Shown here: one piece after another, positions 29,210 to 38,583 of the stretch
Position numbering within the stretch: position 1 is the first letter of the stretch
How the letters are laid out: each line of letters starts with the position of its first letter
Assembly: GCA_017302455.1 (NCBI GenBank)
Contig: JAFLDO010000017.1
Location: forward strand, 29,259 to 93,258
Length of the DNA: 64,000 nt
Reading direction: 5' to 3'
Origin: Accumulibacter sp.
GTDB lineage: Bacteria > Pseudomonadota > Gammaproteobacteria > Burkholderiales > Rhodocyclaceae
Made by a program: the position numbers and the translations under genes
Notes under the pieces: model-generated
Databases searched by the model: none
Told to the model about the DNA's origin: nothing
What the model saw: the letters and a program-made list of their open reading frames with translations, nothing else

Positions 29210-30123
29210 TGCTGCCCCGGAATCTACTGGTTCTTGAGCGTGGCTGGCTGTCGTCGAACAACGTCCTCTTCTTCGAAGGCGATGAGGCGGCGCTGATCGA
29301 CAGTGGCTACGTGACGCACGCCGGGCAGACGGTCGCCCTGCTCGAGCATGCGCTGGCCGGCCGCCGACTGACAAGGCTGCTGAATACCCACTCGCATTCC
29401 GACCACATCGGCGGCAACGCTGCGGTGACCGCGGCCTTCGGCTGCCGGGTGATCGTCCCCGAAGGGATCGACGCGACCATCGCCGAGTGGGACGAAGAGG
29501 CGCTCCTGCTATCGCCGCTCGGCCAGTCGGCAACGCGCTTCCGGCATGATGCGACGATCGCCGCCGGTGACGAGGTCGAACTCGGTGGCCTCAACTGGCG
29601 GGCGATAGCGGTTCCCGGTCACGACATGGATGCGCTGGCCTTCCACAATGCCGAGCAACGCCTGCTGATCTCAGGCGATGCGCTATGGCGCAATGGTTTC
29701 GGGGTCATCTTTTCCGAGTTGCTGGGCCATCCTGAGGACGCGGGGGGCTTGCCAGCGGCGCGCGCGACGCTCGACCTGCTCGCTCGGCTGCCGGTCGACA
29801 TCGTGATTCCGGGGCACGGCGCGCCCTTCGTCGAGGTCGGCGACGCCTTCGAGCGCGCCTACCGGAAGCTTGCCGCCTTCGAGCAGGATGTGGAACTGCT
29901 GGCCCGCCACGCGCTGAAGGTGATTCTGGTCTTTGCCCTGCTGGAAAGACGGCAACTCGCGCGTGCTGATCTGCCCGATTTCCTCGCCGGCCTCAGCTTC
30001 TGCCAGAGCGTCAATGCGCGCTACCTCAACCACAGCAACGAGGTCCTCGCGCACTGGCTGGTCAGGGATCTGATCCGCGTCGGCGCGCTGAAGGACGAGG
30101 ACGGACTGCTCGTCCCGCTCTAG
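29209..30123 (+). CDS. MBL-fold metallo-hydrolase
   Basis: 304-aa metallo-beta-lactamase-fold protein. Metal motif NTHSHSDHIGGN (His61, His63, Asp65, His66), later ligands in VPGHDMDALAFHN, SGDALWRNGFGVI and IPGHGAPFV. The last 90 residues are helical (FEQDVELLARHALKVILVFALLERRQLARADLPDFLAGLSF), probably a winged-helix tail. Probable thioester or glyoxalase-like hydrolase. It is coupled to the small Cys-rich genes and ends tail to tail with the thioredoxin-like gene, the two stops overlapping. Confidence 0.85.
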   Translation: MLPRNLLVLERGWLSSNNVLFFEGDEAALIDSGYVTHAGQTVALLEHALAGRRLTRLLNTHSHSDHIGGNAAVTAAFGCRVIVPEGIDATIAEWDEEALLLSPLGQSATRFRHDATIAAGDEVELGGLNWRAIAVPGHDMDALAFHNAEQRLLISGDALWRNGFGVIFSELLGHPEDAGGLPAARATLDLLARLPVDIVIPGHGAPFVEVGDAFERAYRKLAAFEQDVELLARHALKVILVFALLERRQLARADLPDFLAGLSFCQSVNARYLNHSNEVLAHWLVRDLIRVGALKDEDGLLVPL

Positions 30124-30569
30124 CCGACGTCTGGCGCCTGGCCGACGATCCGACCGCGGTCGTCGCAGCCCAGCCGCCGCAGGTCCATGTCGTCCTGCCA
30201 GCAGCGCCGTTCGACGCTCGATAGCGCATATTCCCGACTCTCCTCCCCGGTCTGTTGCGCAAAGGCTTCCAGAGTGCGTTTCAGGTGCGCCGGCGCTGGC
30301 GGCATGGTGCCGTAGAAGAGGACTTTCTCGCCGCGTTTGATGAGCAAGGTGGGGAAGTTCTCGACATCCAGATCGCCCAGGTAATCGGCATGCACCTCGA
30401 TGTCCAGCCAGTGAAATCCGGCAGCCGTGAACTGTCCGGCAAGGCTTCTGAAGCCGCTTGCGTAGTCCCGGCAAACGCCGCACCACTCGGCACACAGGCA
30501 GATGACCATAAATTCCGCGCGCACCGGGTCGGTCTGCTTCGCGCCATCGTCGGCAGGATGTCCTGGCAT
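30120..30569 (-). CDS. thioredoxin-like protein
   Basis: 149-aa thioredoxin-fold protein with the active-site motif AEWCGVCRDYA (Cys30, Cys33) and the cis-Pro region ENFPTLLIKRGEKVLFYG. No signal peptide is clear, so it is probably cytoplasmic. The start chosen (30569, MPGHPADDGAK) is one of several; an in-frame ATG lies at 30605 and another at 30509. It lies 121 nt downstream of the receiver-domain gene on the same strand. Confidence 0.82.
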   Translation of the reverse strand: MPGHPADDGAKQTDPVRAEFMVICLCAEWCGVCRDYASGFRSLAGQFTAAGFHWLDIEVHADYLGDLDVENFPTLLIKRGEKVLFYGTMPPAPAHLKRTLEAFAQQTGEESREYALSSVERRCWQDDMDLRRLGCDDRGRIVGQAPDVG

Positions 30570-30690
30570 GGCTTTCAGTGGATTCCCGCTCGATCGGCTG
30601 GGCATGCTGCCGGAAGGCGCGGCGACACGCCGACGCGCGTCGGCTGTCCGGGTCGCCGCAGCAGGGCCGGAGCCGACGTCTTGATGCGAC

Positions 30691-31797
30691 TCATCCGCCG
30701 GCCCGGCCGCTCATCAATCGTTGAATGTGTGCAATCAGCTGCTCTTCCGGGTACGGTTTGCCGAGAATCACGTTGACGCCCGCGGCAACGGCCTGGTCAC
30801 GCAACTGCTCGCTGTCCGAAGTCACCATGATGATCGGAACGTGCGCGCTACGCGGATCGCCACGCACCTGGTGGGTCAGCTCGAAGCCACCCATGCCGGG
30901 CATGTCGACGTCGGTGATCAGCACGTCGGGCAATGAACTACCGATCTGCCTCGCCGCATCCAGGCCATCTTCGGCCATGCGAACCTGATATTGATGCGCG
31001 CTGAGCAGCCGCCCGGTCTTGATGCGCACAACTTTCGAGTCGTCGGCCACCATGACCACGGTCTCTTCCGGAGTCTTCACCTTTTCTGCCGCCGCCCGGC
31101 TGGCCGCGGCGAGGGCCTGACGCTGCGCTTCCTCGGCCGCCTGACGCTCGGTTTCTCGGAGGATGGCCGCCTCAACGACGAGGCGCTCTTCTTCCTCCAG
31201 GCGAAGGGCTTCCTCGACGGCCTTGCGTTCAGCGTCGAGACGAGCGGCCTCGGCGGCCGCCTGGCGTTCGCTTGCACGGCGTGCTGCTTCTTCGGCCGCC
31301 AAGCGCTCGGTCTCACGGCGGGCGGCTTCCTCGGCGGCCAGGCGCTCGGCCTTACGGCGTGCTGCTTCTTCGGCGGCCAGGCGCTCGGCCTCCCGGCGTG
31401 CTGCTTCCTCGGCGGCCAGGCGCTCGGCCTCACGGCGTGCTGCTTCCTCGGCTACCAGGCGCTCGGCCTTCCGGCGTGCTGCTTCCTCGGCGGCCAGGCG
31501 CTCGGCCTCCCGGCGGGCGGCTTCCTCGGCGGCCAGACGCTCGGCCTCCCGGCGTGCGGCTTCCTCGGCGGCCAGGCGCTCGGCCTCGCGGCGGGCTACA
31601 TCTTCGGCCGCCACGTGTTCGACTTCGGGTTGTGCCGCTGCCTCGGTCACCGGTGGTTCGGCGCCGGGGGCGGCCAGTTGACCCCCTCCTCGACCTTCGC
31701 GATCGGCCCTGGATCGACGGTTGATGACGAAACGCAACAGGAGGAAAGCCACGAACACACCAGCGGCGATCAACAGCAGGCTCTCATTGGTTGGCAT
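30691..31797 (-). CDS. membrane-anchored protein with 13-residue coiled-coil repeats and C-terminal receiver domain
   Basis: 368-aa protein in three parts. Residues 7-24 are one membrane helix (LLLIAAGVFVAFLLLRFV). Residues 68-224 are about twelve copies of a 13-residue helical unit (consensus ARREAERLAAEEA), eight nearly identical, giving a TolA-like charged helix or coiled coil. Residues 247-368 are a CheY-like receiver (VVMVADDSKVVRIKTGRLL), with phosphoacceptor Asp296 in LITDVDMPGMGG, switch residues in IIMVTSDSE and Lys347 in LGKPY. No output domain follows, so the receiver is tethered to the membrane by a long rod. No histidine kinase gene is next to it. A frame extending upstream to 32316 is unsupported. 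Confidence 0.85.
   Translation of the reverse strand: MPTNESLLLIAAGVFVAFLLLRFVINRRSRADREGRGGGQLAAPGAEPPVTEAAAQPEVEHVAAEDVARREAERLAAEEAARREAERLAAEEAARREAERLAAEEAARRKAERLVAEEAARREAERLAAEEAARREAERLAAEEAARRKAERLAAEEAARRETERLAAEEAARRASERQAAAEAARLDAERKAVEEALRLEEEERLVVEAAILRETERQAAEEAQRQALAAASRAAAEKVKTPEETVVMVADDSKVVRIKTGRLLSAHQYQVRMAEDGLDAARQIGSSLPDVLITDVDMPGMGGFELTHQVRGDPRSAHVPIIMVTSDSEQLRDQAVAAGVNVILGKPYPEEQLIAHIQRLMSGRAGG
31126..31596 (-). repeat. 39-nt tandem repeats inside the receiver-domain gene
   Basis: About twelve in-frame copies of a 39-nt unit (13 codons). The first eight copies from the N-terminal side are nearly identical at the DNA level and the last four are degenerate. This is a coding tandem repeat prone to copy-number change, not a CRISPR: units are head to tail with no spacers. 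Confidence 0.9.
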
Positions 31798-32309
31798 TGA
31801 TGTGATCCTTTGTGCCAGGTATCGACAACGACAAGAACGTGCCGACGCACGCCCGCCCAGTGTACAGCTCCCGCAACCGATGGATCTGGCCCATCGCTGT
31901 TGAGCATGATAAAACGAATGTTTCAGCAGTAGGGAGATGGATGCTGCTCGAGGAGGAATGGCGCACCGCTGCCAGCCTGTCCATGTTTCCCGCAAGCCGC
32001 CCCGGAAAGACTGTCCGGCTACCCCTCCGCACATGGACAGAAAGAGCGCAAACGGGAGTGTGCCGACGTGTGCCGACGGCCTGCGGATAGCGGTTGGCGG
32101 CGGAAACTGCGAGAATCGCGGATTCGGGAGCGCTACCTCGCCAAGCAGCCACAAGCTGGCGGGCAGGAACGCGGCGAGCAGACATAACGGTTTGCGGCAA
32201 CTCTCGATAGGGAAACGGTGTGCCGACCCCGGCACAAGAGCACACGGCCGGTCGTATGTCGGGCGTGAGCCAAGTCGTACGAGGTCCTGGCGCGGAGGAT
32301 GGATAGAGA
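31798..32309. other. 512-bp divergent intergenic region
   Basis: No gene was found between the receiver-domain gene (minus) and ribB (plus). The octamer GTGCCGAC occurs four times (31839, 32060, 32070 and 32220), two of them in a 10-bp direct repeat TGTGCCGACG. No FMN riboswitch-like conserved core is seen upstream of ribB. It must hold both promoters, but I cannot assign -10/-35 boxes with confidence. Confidence 0.5.
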
Positions 32310-33443
32310 ATGGCACCCCAGAGCACGTCTGCTGATGTTTCGCCGATCGAAGAGATCATTGTCGAGATGCGTGCCGGACGCATGGTCGTCCTGGTCGATG
32401 AAGAGGACCGCGAGAACGAGGGCGATCTGATCCTGGCGGCCGAGCACGTAACGGCTGAGGCGATCAACTTCATGGCCCGTTTTGGCCGCGGCCTGATCTG
32501 CCTGACACTGACCGCGGCACGCTGTCGGCAACTGGGCCTGACGCAGATGGCGCGTGACAACAAGAGCCCGTACAGCACCGCTTTCACGGTCTCGATCGAG
32601 GCCGCCGAAGGAGTCACGACCGGCATTTCGGCGCAGGATCGCGCGTTGACCATCAGAGCGGCGGTAGCGAGGAACGCGCGGCCCGAAGACATCGTCCAGC
32701 CAGGACACGTCTTCCCGATCATGGCGCGGCCCGGTGGCGTGCTCGTACGCGCCGGCCACACCGAGGCTGGCTGCGATCTCTCCCTGCTCGCCGGCCTCGA
32801 ACCGGCCTCGGTGATCTGCGAGATCCTCAAGGAGGACGGCAGCATGGCGCGCCTCGCCGATCTCGTCGGCTTTGCCCGTGAACATGGCCTGAAGATCGGC
32901 ACGATCACCGATCTGATCCATTACCGGAGTCGGCACGAGACACTGATCGAGCGCACTCTCTCCAAGAGCGTGCAGTCCGTGCATGGCCAGTTCACGCTGC
33001 ACGCCTATACGGACTGCACTTCGAACGAAGTGCATCTGGTCCTGACCAAGGGCGACATTCGCCCCGACCGGGAGACGCTGGTGCGCGTGCATGAACCGCT
33101 CTCGGTAGTCGACTTTCTCGACCCTGGCGGGGGTCGGCATACGTTTTCGCTCGACCTGGCACAGGCCGCACTGGCCAGAGTGGAGGCCGGGGTCATCGTG
33201 CTGCTGCACCGTCCCGAGAGTGGCCAGGACATTCTGGCGACACTGCGCGAGCCCGTGGCCGCCAAGCGGCCGGCGGCTCGTTGGGACCCGCGCACCTACG
33301 GCATCGGTGCGCAGATCCTGCGTGATCTCGGCGTCGGCAAGATGAAGCTCTTGTCCAGCCCGCGCCGGATGCCGAGCATGACCGGTTTTGACCTCGAAGT
33401 GACTGGCCACATTGCCACACCCGACGACCTTGAAAGACTCTGA
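32310..33443 (+). CDS. ribB: 3,4-dihydroxy-2-butanone-4-phosphate synthase with degenerate GCHII-like domain (RibBX type)
   Basis: 377-aa protein. Residues 10-205 are DHBP synthase, which makes the four-carbon unit of riboflavin: [18 protein letters not shown] metal/substrate loop, [27 protein letters not shown]. Residues 205-377 resemble GTP cyclohydrolase II but the zinc-binding motif (RxHSxCxTGDxFGSxRCDC in active enzymes) is here [19 protein letters not shown], without any of the three Cys. The C-terminal half is therefore probably inactive, as in proteins termed RibBX. ribH overlaps the stop by one base. Confidence 0.93.
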   Translation: MAPQSTSADVSPIEEIIVEMRAGRMVVLVDEEDRENEGDLILAAEHVTAEAINFMARFGRGLICLTLTAARCRQLGLTQMARDNKSPYSTAFTVSIEAAEGVTTGISAQDRALTIRAAVARNARPEDIVQPGHVFPIMARPGGVLVRAGHTEAGCDLSLLAGLEPASVICEILKEDGSMARLADLVGFAREHGLKIGTITDLIHYRSRHETLIERTLSKSVQSVHGQFTLHAYTDCTSNEVHLVLTKGDIRPDRETLVRVHEPLSVVDFLDPGGGRHTFSLDLAQAALARVEAGVIVLLHRPESGQDILATLREPVAAKRPAARWDPRTYGIGAQILRDLGVGKMKLLSSPRRMPSMTGFDLEVTGHIATPDDLERL

Positions 33444-33958
33444 TGGCTATTCCGAAACCCGCGCGCAGCATTTCTCCCCTGGCACGTTACGAAAACATCC
33501 ACGAGCATGACGCTTCGCTCGTCGGCGACGGGCTGCATGTCGGCATCGTCATGAGCCGCTTCAACCAGGACATCGGCGAAGGTCTGCTGAGCGCCTGCAC
33601 GACGGAACTGAAGCGGCTCGGCGTCGCCGAGAACAGCATCACGCTGGCCAGTGTGCCGGGCGCCCTGGAGATACCGTTGGCGCTGCAGACGATGGCGGGC
33701 AGCGGGCGCTTCGATGCGCTGATCGCGCTCGGCGCCGTCGTCCGCGGCGAGACCTACCACTTTGAAGTGGTCGCCAACGACTCCTGCCGGGCGCTGATGG
33801 AAGTGCAATTGCGCAGTGGCGTGCCGATCGCCAACGGCATCCTGACTTGCGAGGACGACGATCAGGCGCTGGTGCGCATGCATCAGAAGGGCTCTGACTG
33901 CGCCCAGGTCGCGGTCGAGATGGCCAACCTGCTGCATGCCATCAGGGAGAACTCGTGA
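33443..33958 (+). CDS. ribH: 6,7-dimethyl-8-ribityllumazine synthase
   Basis: 171-aa lumazine synthase, the penultimate enzyme of riboflavin synthesis, which forms icosahedral or pentameric shells. Motifs are [68 protein letters not shown] and [20 protein letters not shown]. The N terminus is about 25 residues longer than minimal homologues. It starts inside the ribB stop (TGATG) and its own stop overlaps nusB. Confidence 0.96.
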   Translation: MAIPKPARSISPLARYENIHEHDASLVGDGLHVGIVMSRFNQDIGEGLLSACTTELKRLGVAENSITLASVPGALEIPLALQTMAGSGRFDALIALGAVVRGETYHFEVVANDSCRALMEVQLRSGVPIANGILTCEDDDQALVRMHQKGSDCAQVAVEMANLLHAIRENS

Positions 33959-34452
33959 TGGCCGGGCAGCCTCGGACGACACCCGGCGCCAGGCCAGCCA
34001 GCGTCAGATCGCCGCGCCGGCGCGCCCGCGAGTTTGCGCTGCAGGCGCTCTACCAATGGCAGCTGAGCGGCAACGACGAGGCGGCGATCGAGGCGCATCT
34101 CGGCGACAGCGAAGGCTTCGACAAGGCTGACCGCGAGTTCTTCGCCGGGCTGCTGCGTGGCGTCCTTGCCCAGCGCCGGACCCTTCAGGAACAGTTGCAG
34201 GCCTTCCTCGACCGGCCTTTCGGCGAATTGTCGCCGGTCGAGGCCTGCGTTCTGCTGGCCGGGGCTTTCGAGCTGAACAATCACCCACAAACGCCCTATG
34301 GGGTAATCATCAATGAATCGGTCGAGCTGGCCAAGGGCTTTGGCGGCACGGATGGCCACAAGTACGTCAACGGCGTGCTCGACAAGCTTGCCGCCCGCCT
34401 GCGTCCGGCCGAGGTGGAGGCCAAGCGCGCCGCACGCAACCGGGCGCGCTGA
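33958..34452 (+). CDS. nusB: transcription antitermination factor NusB
   Basis: 164-aa RNA-binding protein that with NusE (S10) loads at rRNA boxA. Conserved SPRRRAREFALQALYQWQLSG at the N terminus and PYGVIINESVELAKGFGGTDGHKYVNGVLDKLAARLRP at the C terminus. The ATG at 33958 overlaps the ribH stop. ribH-nusB pairing is widespread. Confidence 0.95.
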   Translation: MAGQPRTTPGARPASVRSPRRRAREFALQALYQWQLSGNDEAAIEAHLGDSEGFDKADREFFAGLLRGVLAQRRTLQEQLQAFLDRPFGELSPVEACVLLAGAFELNNHPQTPYGVIINESVELAKGFGGTDGHKYVNGVLDKLAARLRPAEVEAKRAARNRAR

Positions 34453-34505
34453 GTGGCAAGTTCGATGTGTGATGACGGTCGTAGAGAGAGGATAGGGCAA
34501 CGGCG

Positions 34506-35471
34506 ATGCCCGGCGAGTTTGAACTGATCAGGCGTTATTTTTCGCGGCCGACCCCGCAAACCGTCCTCGGTCCGGGTGACGACTGCGCCCTGCTGGCGCC
34601 GACACCGGACATGCAACTGGCGATCACCACCGACATGCTGGTCGAAGGCACACACTTCCTGGCCGACACCGACACCGACCCCGCCCAGCTCGGCTGGAAA
34701 GCGCTGGCGGTCAACCTCTCCGATCTTGCCGCCATGGGTGCGCGACCGCGCTGGACCCTGCTTGCCGGCAGTCTGCCGGAGGCTCGCGAAGCCTGGCTGG
34801 CCGCTTTTGCCGAAGGACTGTTTGACTGCGCGCAGCGCTATCAGGTCGATCTCGTCGGCGGCGACACGACGCGCGGTCCGCTCAATCTTTGTCTCACGGC
34901 AATCGGCGAGATCCCTGCCGGAGCGGCGCTGCGTCGCGACCGGGGAGTCCCCGGTGACGATCTCTGGATCTCCGGCCAGCCCGGGCTGGCGGCACTCGGC
35001 CTGGCTCACCTGCAGCGCCGGACGCAGCTTCCCGGCGCCCTGGCAGACCGTTGCATCGCCTCTCTGCAGCGACCGCTGCCGCGTGTCGAACTGGGGCTCG
35101 AACTGCGCCTGCGCGGCCTGGCGAACGCCGCAATCGACGTCTCCGACGGGCTGCTCGCCGATCTGGGTCATATCGTCGAGAGTTCGGCGGTCGCCGCCGA
35201 GATATTTGTCGCACAGCTACCATCGCTGCCTGCGGGCGCGGACCCGGTGCTGGCTCGGCGGTGTCAGCTCGCCGGCGGTGACGACTACGAACTGCTGTTC
35301 TCCGCCCCTCCGGCAAGCCGACCGGCCATCGCCGACCTTGCCGCCCGCCTCGAACTGCCGCTCTGGCGCTGCGGTCGGCTACGCGGCGCCGCCGCCATCG
35401 GTCTGACGCTGCTTGACGAGAACGGACAGGCGCTGACCATCGACGAAAGAGGCTTCGATCACTTTGGCTAA
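34506..35471 (+). CDS. thiL: thiamine-monophosphate kinase
   Basis: 321-aa kinase that makes thiamine diphosphate from thiamine monophosphate. N-terminal GEFELIRRYFSRPTPQTVLGPGDDCALLAPTPDMQLAITTDMLVEGTHFL carries the metal-binding Asp cluster; VNLSDLAAMGARPRWTLLAGSLP, DLVGGDTTRGPLNLCLTAIG and ANAAIDVSDGLLADLGHIVESS follow. ATG at 34506 after a weak GGGCAACGGCG leader. pgpA overlaps its end by 8 nt in another frame. Confidence 0.94.
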   Translation: MPGEFELIRRYFSRPTPQTVLGPGDDCALLAPTPDMQLAITTDMLVEGTHFLADTDTDPAQLGWKALAVNLSDLAAMGARPRWTLLAGSLPEAREAWLAAFAEGLFDCAQRYQVDLVGGDTTRGPLNLCLTAIGEIPAGAALRRDRGVPGDDLWISGQPGLAALGLAHLQRRTQLPGALADRCIASLQRPLPRVELGLELRLRGLANAAIDVSDGLLADLGHIVESSAVAAEIFVAQLPSLPAGADPVLARRCQLAGGDDYELLFSAPPASRPAIADLAARLELPLWRCGRLRGAAAIGLTLLDENGQALTIDERGFDHFG

Positions 35472-35949
35472 CCCTCCTTCCGTGCGCTTCCTCCTGGCGC
35501 ACCCTGCGCACCTGGTGGCCTGTGGTTTCGGTAGCGGACTGTCACCATGGGCACCCGGGACGATCGGCACCCTGTTTGCGTGGGCGTCATTTCCCTTGCT
35601 CCGCCCCTGGATGAGTGACTTCGAGTTCCTCGGCTTTCTCGTCGTCTGCTTCGTCGGCGGGGTGGTGGCGGTGCACAGGACCGGCGTCGACCTGGGCGTC
35701 ATCGATCACGGCAGCATCGTCTGGGACGAGATCGTTCCCTTCTGGCTGGTATTGCTGTTCTGCCCGACGCACTGGCTATGGCAGACGACGGCCTTCTGCC
35801 TCTTCCGCTTTTTCGACATCACCAAGCCGCAACCGGCGCGTTACTTCGACGAGAAGGTGAAGAGCGGTCTCGGCGTCATGTGCGACGATCTGGTCGCTGC
35901 CGGCTATGCACTGCTGGTGTTGGCCACACTGCGTTTTGTGCTCGCATGA
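35464..35949 (+). CDS. pgpA: phosphatidylglycerophosphatase A
   Basis: 161-aa integral membrane phosphatase of phosphatidylglycerol synthesis. Typical PgpA sequence: GFGSGLSPWAPGTIGTLFAW, VDLGVIDHGSIVWDEIVPFWLVLLF, FRFFDITKPQPARYFDEKVKSGLGVMCDDLVAAGYALL. The chosen start is TTG 35464, overlapping thiL; GTG at 35482 is the alternative. Its stop overlaps pncC by ATGA. Confidence 0.92.
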   Translation: MANPPSVRFLLAHPAHLVACGFGSGLSPWAPGTIGTLFAWASFPLLRPWMSDFEFLGFLVVCFVGGVVAVHRTGVDLGVIDHGSIVWDEIVPFWLVLLFCPTHWLWQTTAFCLFRFFDITKPQPARYFDEKVKSGLGVMCDDLVAAGYALLVLATLRFVLA

Positions 35950-36455
35950 GTGCCTGCGATCAGCCTGCGCTCGAAGCGCTCGCCGCCGAGGTCGGCGGCC
36001 TGCTGTCGGCGAACGGCCAGCACCTGGTGACGGCGGAATCCTGCAGCGGTGGCTGGGTGGCACAGTGCCTGACCGCGATCGCCGGCAGTTCGGGCTGGTT
36101 CGATCGTGGGTTCGTCACCTACTCGAACCAGGCGAAGATCGAGATGCTCGGCGTCCCTGCCGCAACGCTCGCCACGCATGGTGCGGTAAGCGAAGCAACG
36201 GCGGCGGCCATGGCCCTTGGCGCGCTGCGCCACAGCCACGCCGACTGGGCACTCGCGATCAGCGGCGTCGCCGGCCCGGGCGGCGGCTCACCAAGCCGAC
36301 CCGTCGGCACCGTCTGCTTCGCCTGGGCAGGGCCGGACGGACGAGTGGAAACCGACACGCGCCACTTTCCGGGAAACCGGGAAGCCGTTCGGGCGCAATC
36401 GGTCGGCCATTCCCTCGCCTGCCTTCGGCAACTCGCCGCAAGCGGCCTGGCCTGA
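35946..36455 (+). CDS. pncC: nicotinamide-nucleotide amidohydrolase PncC (CinA C-terminal domain)
   Basis: 169-aa CinA-C domain protein that deamidates NMN to nicotinate mononucleotide in NAD recycling. It has the catalytic Ser/Thr-rich motif TAESCSGGWVAQCLTAIAGSSGWFDRGFVTYSNQAKIEMLGV and the ISGVAGPGGGSPSRPVGTVCFAW loop. It has no N-terminal COG1058 domain, so it is the stand-alone form. It is last in the ribB-ribH-nusB-thiL-pgpA-pncC run. Confidence 0.93.
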   Translation: MSACDQPALEALAAEVGGLLSANGQHLVTAESCSGGWVAQCLTAIAGSSGWFDRGFVTYSNQAKIEMLGVPAATLATHGAVSEATAAAMALGALRHSHADWALAISGVAGPGGGSPSRPVGTVCFAWAGPDGRVETDTRHFPGNREAVRAQSVGHSLACLRQLAASGLA

Positions 36456-36581
36456 CGCCCGCCGTGAACGGGCCAGGGTGTCGAGCGCATCTGGCGACGC
36501 CTGAATGTCGCCCGCCCGATGGGCCAAACCCTGCCGCTTGGAATAGAATGGCTGACCCAAACGCGCCCTGCCTGCCTGCCG

Positions 36582-38519
36582 ATGTGCCCGAGAAGCCTTA
36601 ATACGCCATTCTTCAGACTTGCTCTTCTGTGTCTGCCGGTGGCGTTGTTGCGTGCCGGGAATGCCGAGGCGCTCGGTCTCGGCCGGATGACTGTCCTTTC
36701 GACGCTTGGCAAACGCTTCGAAGCGGAGGTGCAACTTGTCGACGGGCAGGCGGACCGGACGCAGCTTGCCCAGTGTTTTCGTCTCGGTCAGGGCAACGAT
36801 CCCGACGTCCCGACCTTGACGCGTGGCCGTATCAATGTCGAGGAGCGTGCCGGCCGCCTGCGTCTGCATATCGTCTCCGAGCAGACGATTGGGGAGCCGG
36901 TGCTGCAGGTCAATCTGCGCATGGGTTGCGGTGCCGAGACCGCCCGCAACTATGTGCTGCTGATCGACCCTGCCAGGACGCGGACGGCACCGCCAGTCGT
37001 ACAGTTGCCGGTTGTTCGCCCGGCCGCGGCAGCGGGCTCACCAGCGCGCGAGGCCAGCGTGAAGGCTCCCACCTCCCGCAAGTGGCGCGTCGGCAAGAAC
37101 CAGTCGGCGCGCGACATCGCGCGCGCTGCCTTTCCACAGAAGCCGCGCGCGCAGGCTCGCTTCCTCAGGGACTTGCAGGCCGCCAACCCCGGAGTCGACT
37201 TCGGGCCGCGAGGTAGTGCCCGTCTCGCCCCGGGAAGCGTACTCAGTCTCCCGGCGGGTCGTCAGGTCCAGCGCGCCGGGGGCCGGACGAGCGAACAGGA
37301 AACGGCGCTGCGCACGGCGCGAGAGGAGCAACCGGCGCGCAAGGCACCCGCGAGAAGCGACAGGACCGACCGTTTAGTCATTTCCGGCGGCGCGGACACT
37401 GAGCCAATCCGACCGGACGGCGAACTGTCCCTGCGCCTTGCCACCAGACTATCCCCTCCCTCGTTGAAGAACACGACCGAGGACCAGCGGGCCGCTCTCC
37501 GCCACGAATACCAGCTGCTGTCGACGCTCCGCGCTCAGGCGGAGCAGCAGTTGGCGGTTGCCGAAAAGGTACGCAGCCTGGAGGCCACAGTCAGCGACCT
37601 GCAGGCGAAGATCGCCAGTCAGTCGCGGCCGGCGGAACAGACAACTGCTTCGGGAGCCGCGCCAGCCGCCGCCTCGCCTCCGCCACCACAAGCGGCGGCC
37701 CCGGCGACCGCGAACGCCACCGATTGGTGGCTGGAGATCGCCTTGCTGCTCGGTTCGATTGGCGGCTTGACTTGGCTCCTTCGCCGCCGTGCCGGCAGGC
37801 AGCCGCCTCAGGCAACTCCGCTGGAAGCGCAGGCAGGTTCAGCAACGGTGGCGAAAGCGGGCGACTCAAAGGCGGATACCGGCTGGCAACTGCAGCAACT
37901 CAGCCGCGCCGATTCGCCAGTGCTGACCGGCGACAGCATCGCCGCCTTGCCCGGTCTGCCGGCCGCCGGCCAGCCTGCAGACAGGTCGACCGAACCGTCG
38001 GCCAGCGGCGACGACGACGAGGTGACGTCAGTACTCGAACTTGCCGAGATCATGATCTCCTTCGGCCGCACAGCTGGAGCGGCGCAGGCGCTCAAGGAGT
38101 TTGTCGACCACAAGCCGGCGGCGGCAGTGACTCCCTGGCTCAAACTGCTCGAGGTCTACCGGCGGAGCGAGCAGCGCGAAGCCTTCGACCTCGTCGGATT
38201 GAAGCTCAAGCACCATTTCAATGTCGCTCCCCCCGACTGGGACAGCGTTGGCGAAGCGGACGTACCGGTCTTGTCGCTGCGCGATCAGGACGCGATGTCG
38301 ATCGACCAGCTTCTGGAACATTTGCCGACGGTCAAGCAAATGCCACATATTGCCCAGGAGATTTCCCGCACCTGGGGTTCGCCCGAGTGTCCTGCCTACC
38401 TCGATAGACTCCTGCGCGACAACCGGGATGGGGAGCGCAGGGGATTCACGCTGCACGCGGTGCGGGAACTGCTGTTTCTGATCGACCTCCAGGAAAGCCG
38501 GCTGGCGCGCCGACGCTGA
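36582..38519 (+). CDS. FimV-like pilus/polar-hub protein
   Basis: 645-aa protein. A signal peptide (FFRLALLCLPVALLRAGNAEA) precedes the FimV N-terminal domain (LGLGRMTVLSTLGKRFEAEVQLVD). A LysM-like region (WRVGKNQSARDIARAAFP ... AANPGVDFGPRGSARLAPGSVLSLP) falls at about residues 165-225. A helix (LRAQAEQQLAVAEKVRSLEATVSDL) precedes one membrane segment (WWLEIALLLGSIGGLTWLL) near residue 400, and the cytoplasmic part ends with a FimV C-terminal-type acidic and helical region (LELAEIMISFGRTAGAAQALKEFVDHKP, TPWLKLLEVYRRS). FimV homologues organise type IV pili and polar proteins. The start at 36582 was chosen because it gives the signal peptide. Confidence 0.8.
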   Translation: MCPRSLNTPFFRLALLCLPVALLRAGNAEALGLGRMTVLSTLGKRFEAEVQLVDGQADRTQLAQCFRLGQGNDPDVPTLTRGRINVEERAGRLRLHIVSEQTIGEPVLQVNLRMGCGAETARNYVLLIDPARTRTAPPVVQLPVVRPAAAAGSPAREASVKAPTSRKWRVGKNQSARDIARAAFPQKPRAQARFLRDLQAANPGVDFGPRGSARLAPGSVLSLPAGRQVQRAGGRTSEQETALRTAREEQPARKAPARSDRTDRLVISGGADTEPIRPDGELSLRLATRLSPPSLKNTTEDQRAALRHEYQLLSTLRAQAEQQLAVAEKVRSLEATVSDLQAKIASQSRPAEQTTASGAAPAAASPPPPQAAAPATANATDWWLEIALLLGSIGGLTWLLRRRAGRQPPQATPLEAQAGSATVAKAGDSKADTGWQLQQLSRADSPVLTGDSIAALPGLPAAGQPADRSTEPSASGDDDEVTSVLELAEIMISFGRTAGAAQALKEFVDHKPAAAVTPWLKLLEVYRRSEQREAFDLVGLKLKHHFNVAPPDWDSVGEADVPVLSLRDQDAMSIDQLLEHLPTVKQMPHIAQEISRTWGSPECPAYLDRLLRDNRDGERRGFTLHAVRELLFLIDLQESRLARRR

Positions 38520-38583
38520 CGCGGGGGCGCCGAGGGGGAACTGACGGCCGCCCGAACGTCAGCACTGAGCGTTTCCTCGAATG

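Noticed and set aside
31126..31596. Regular 39-nt repeats as a possible CRISPR array
   Set aside because: Units are directly abutting, in frame, and encode a coiled coil; there are no unique spacers and no cas genes.
31798..32309. FMN riboswitch upstream of ribB
   Set aside because: None of the conserved RFN-element segments could be recognised in the 512 bp before ribB.
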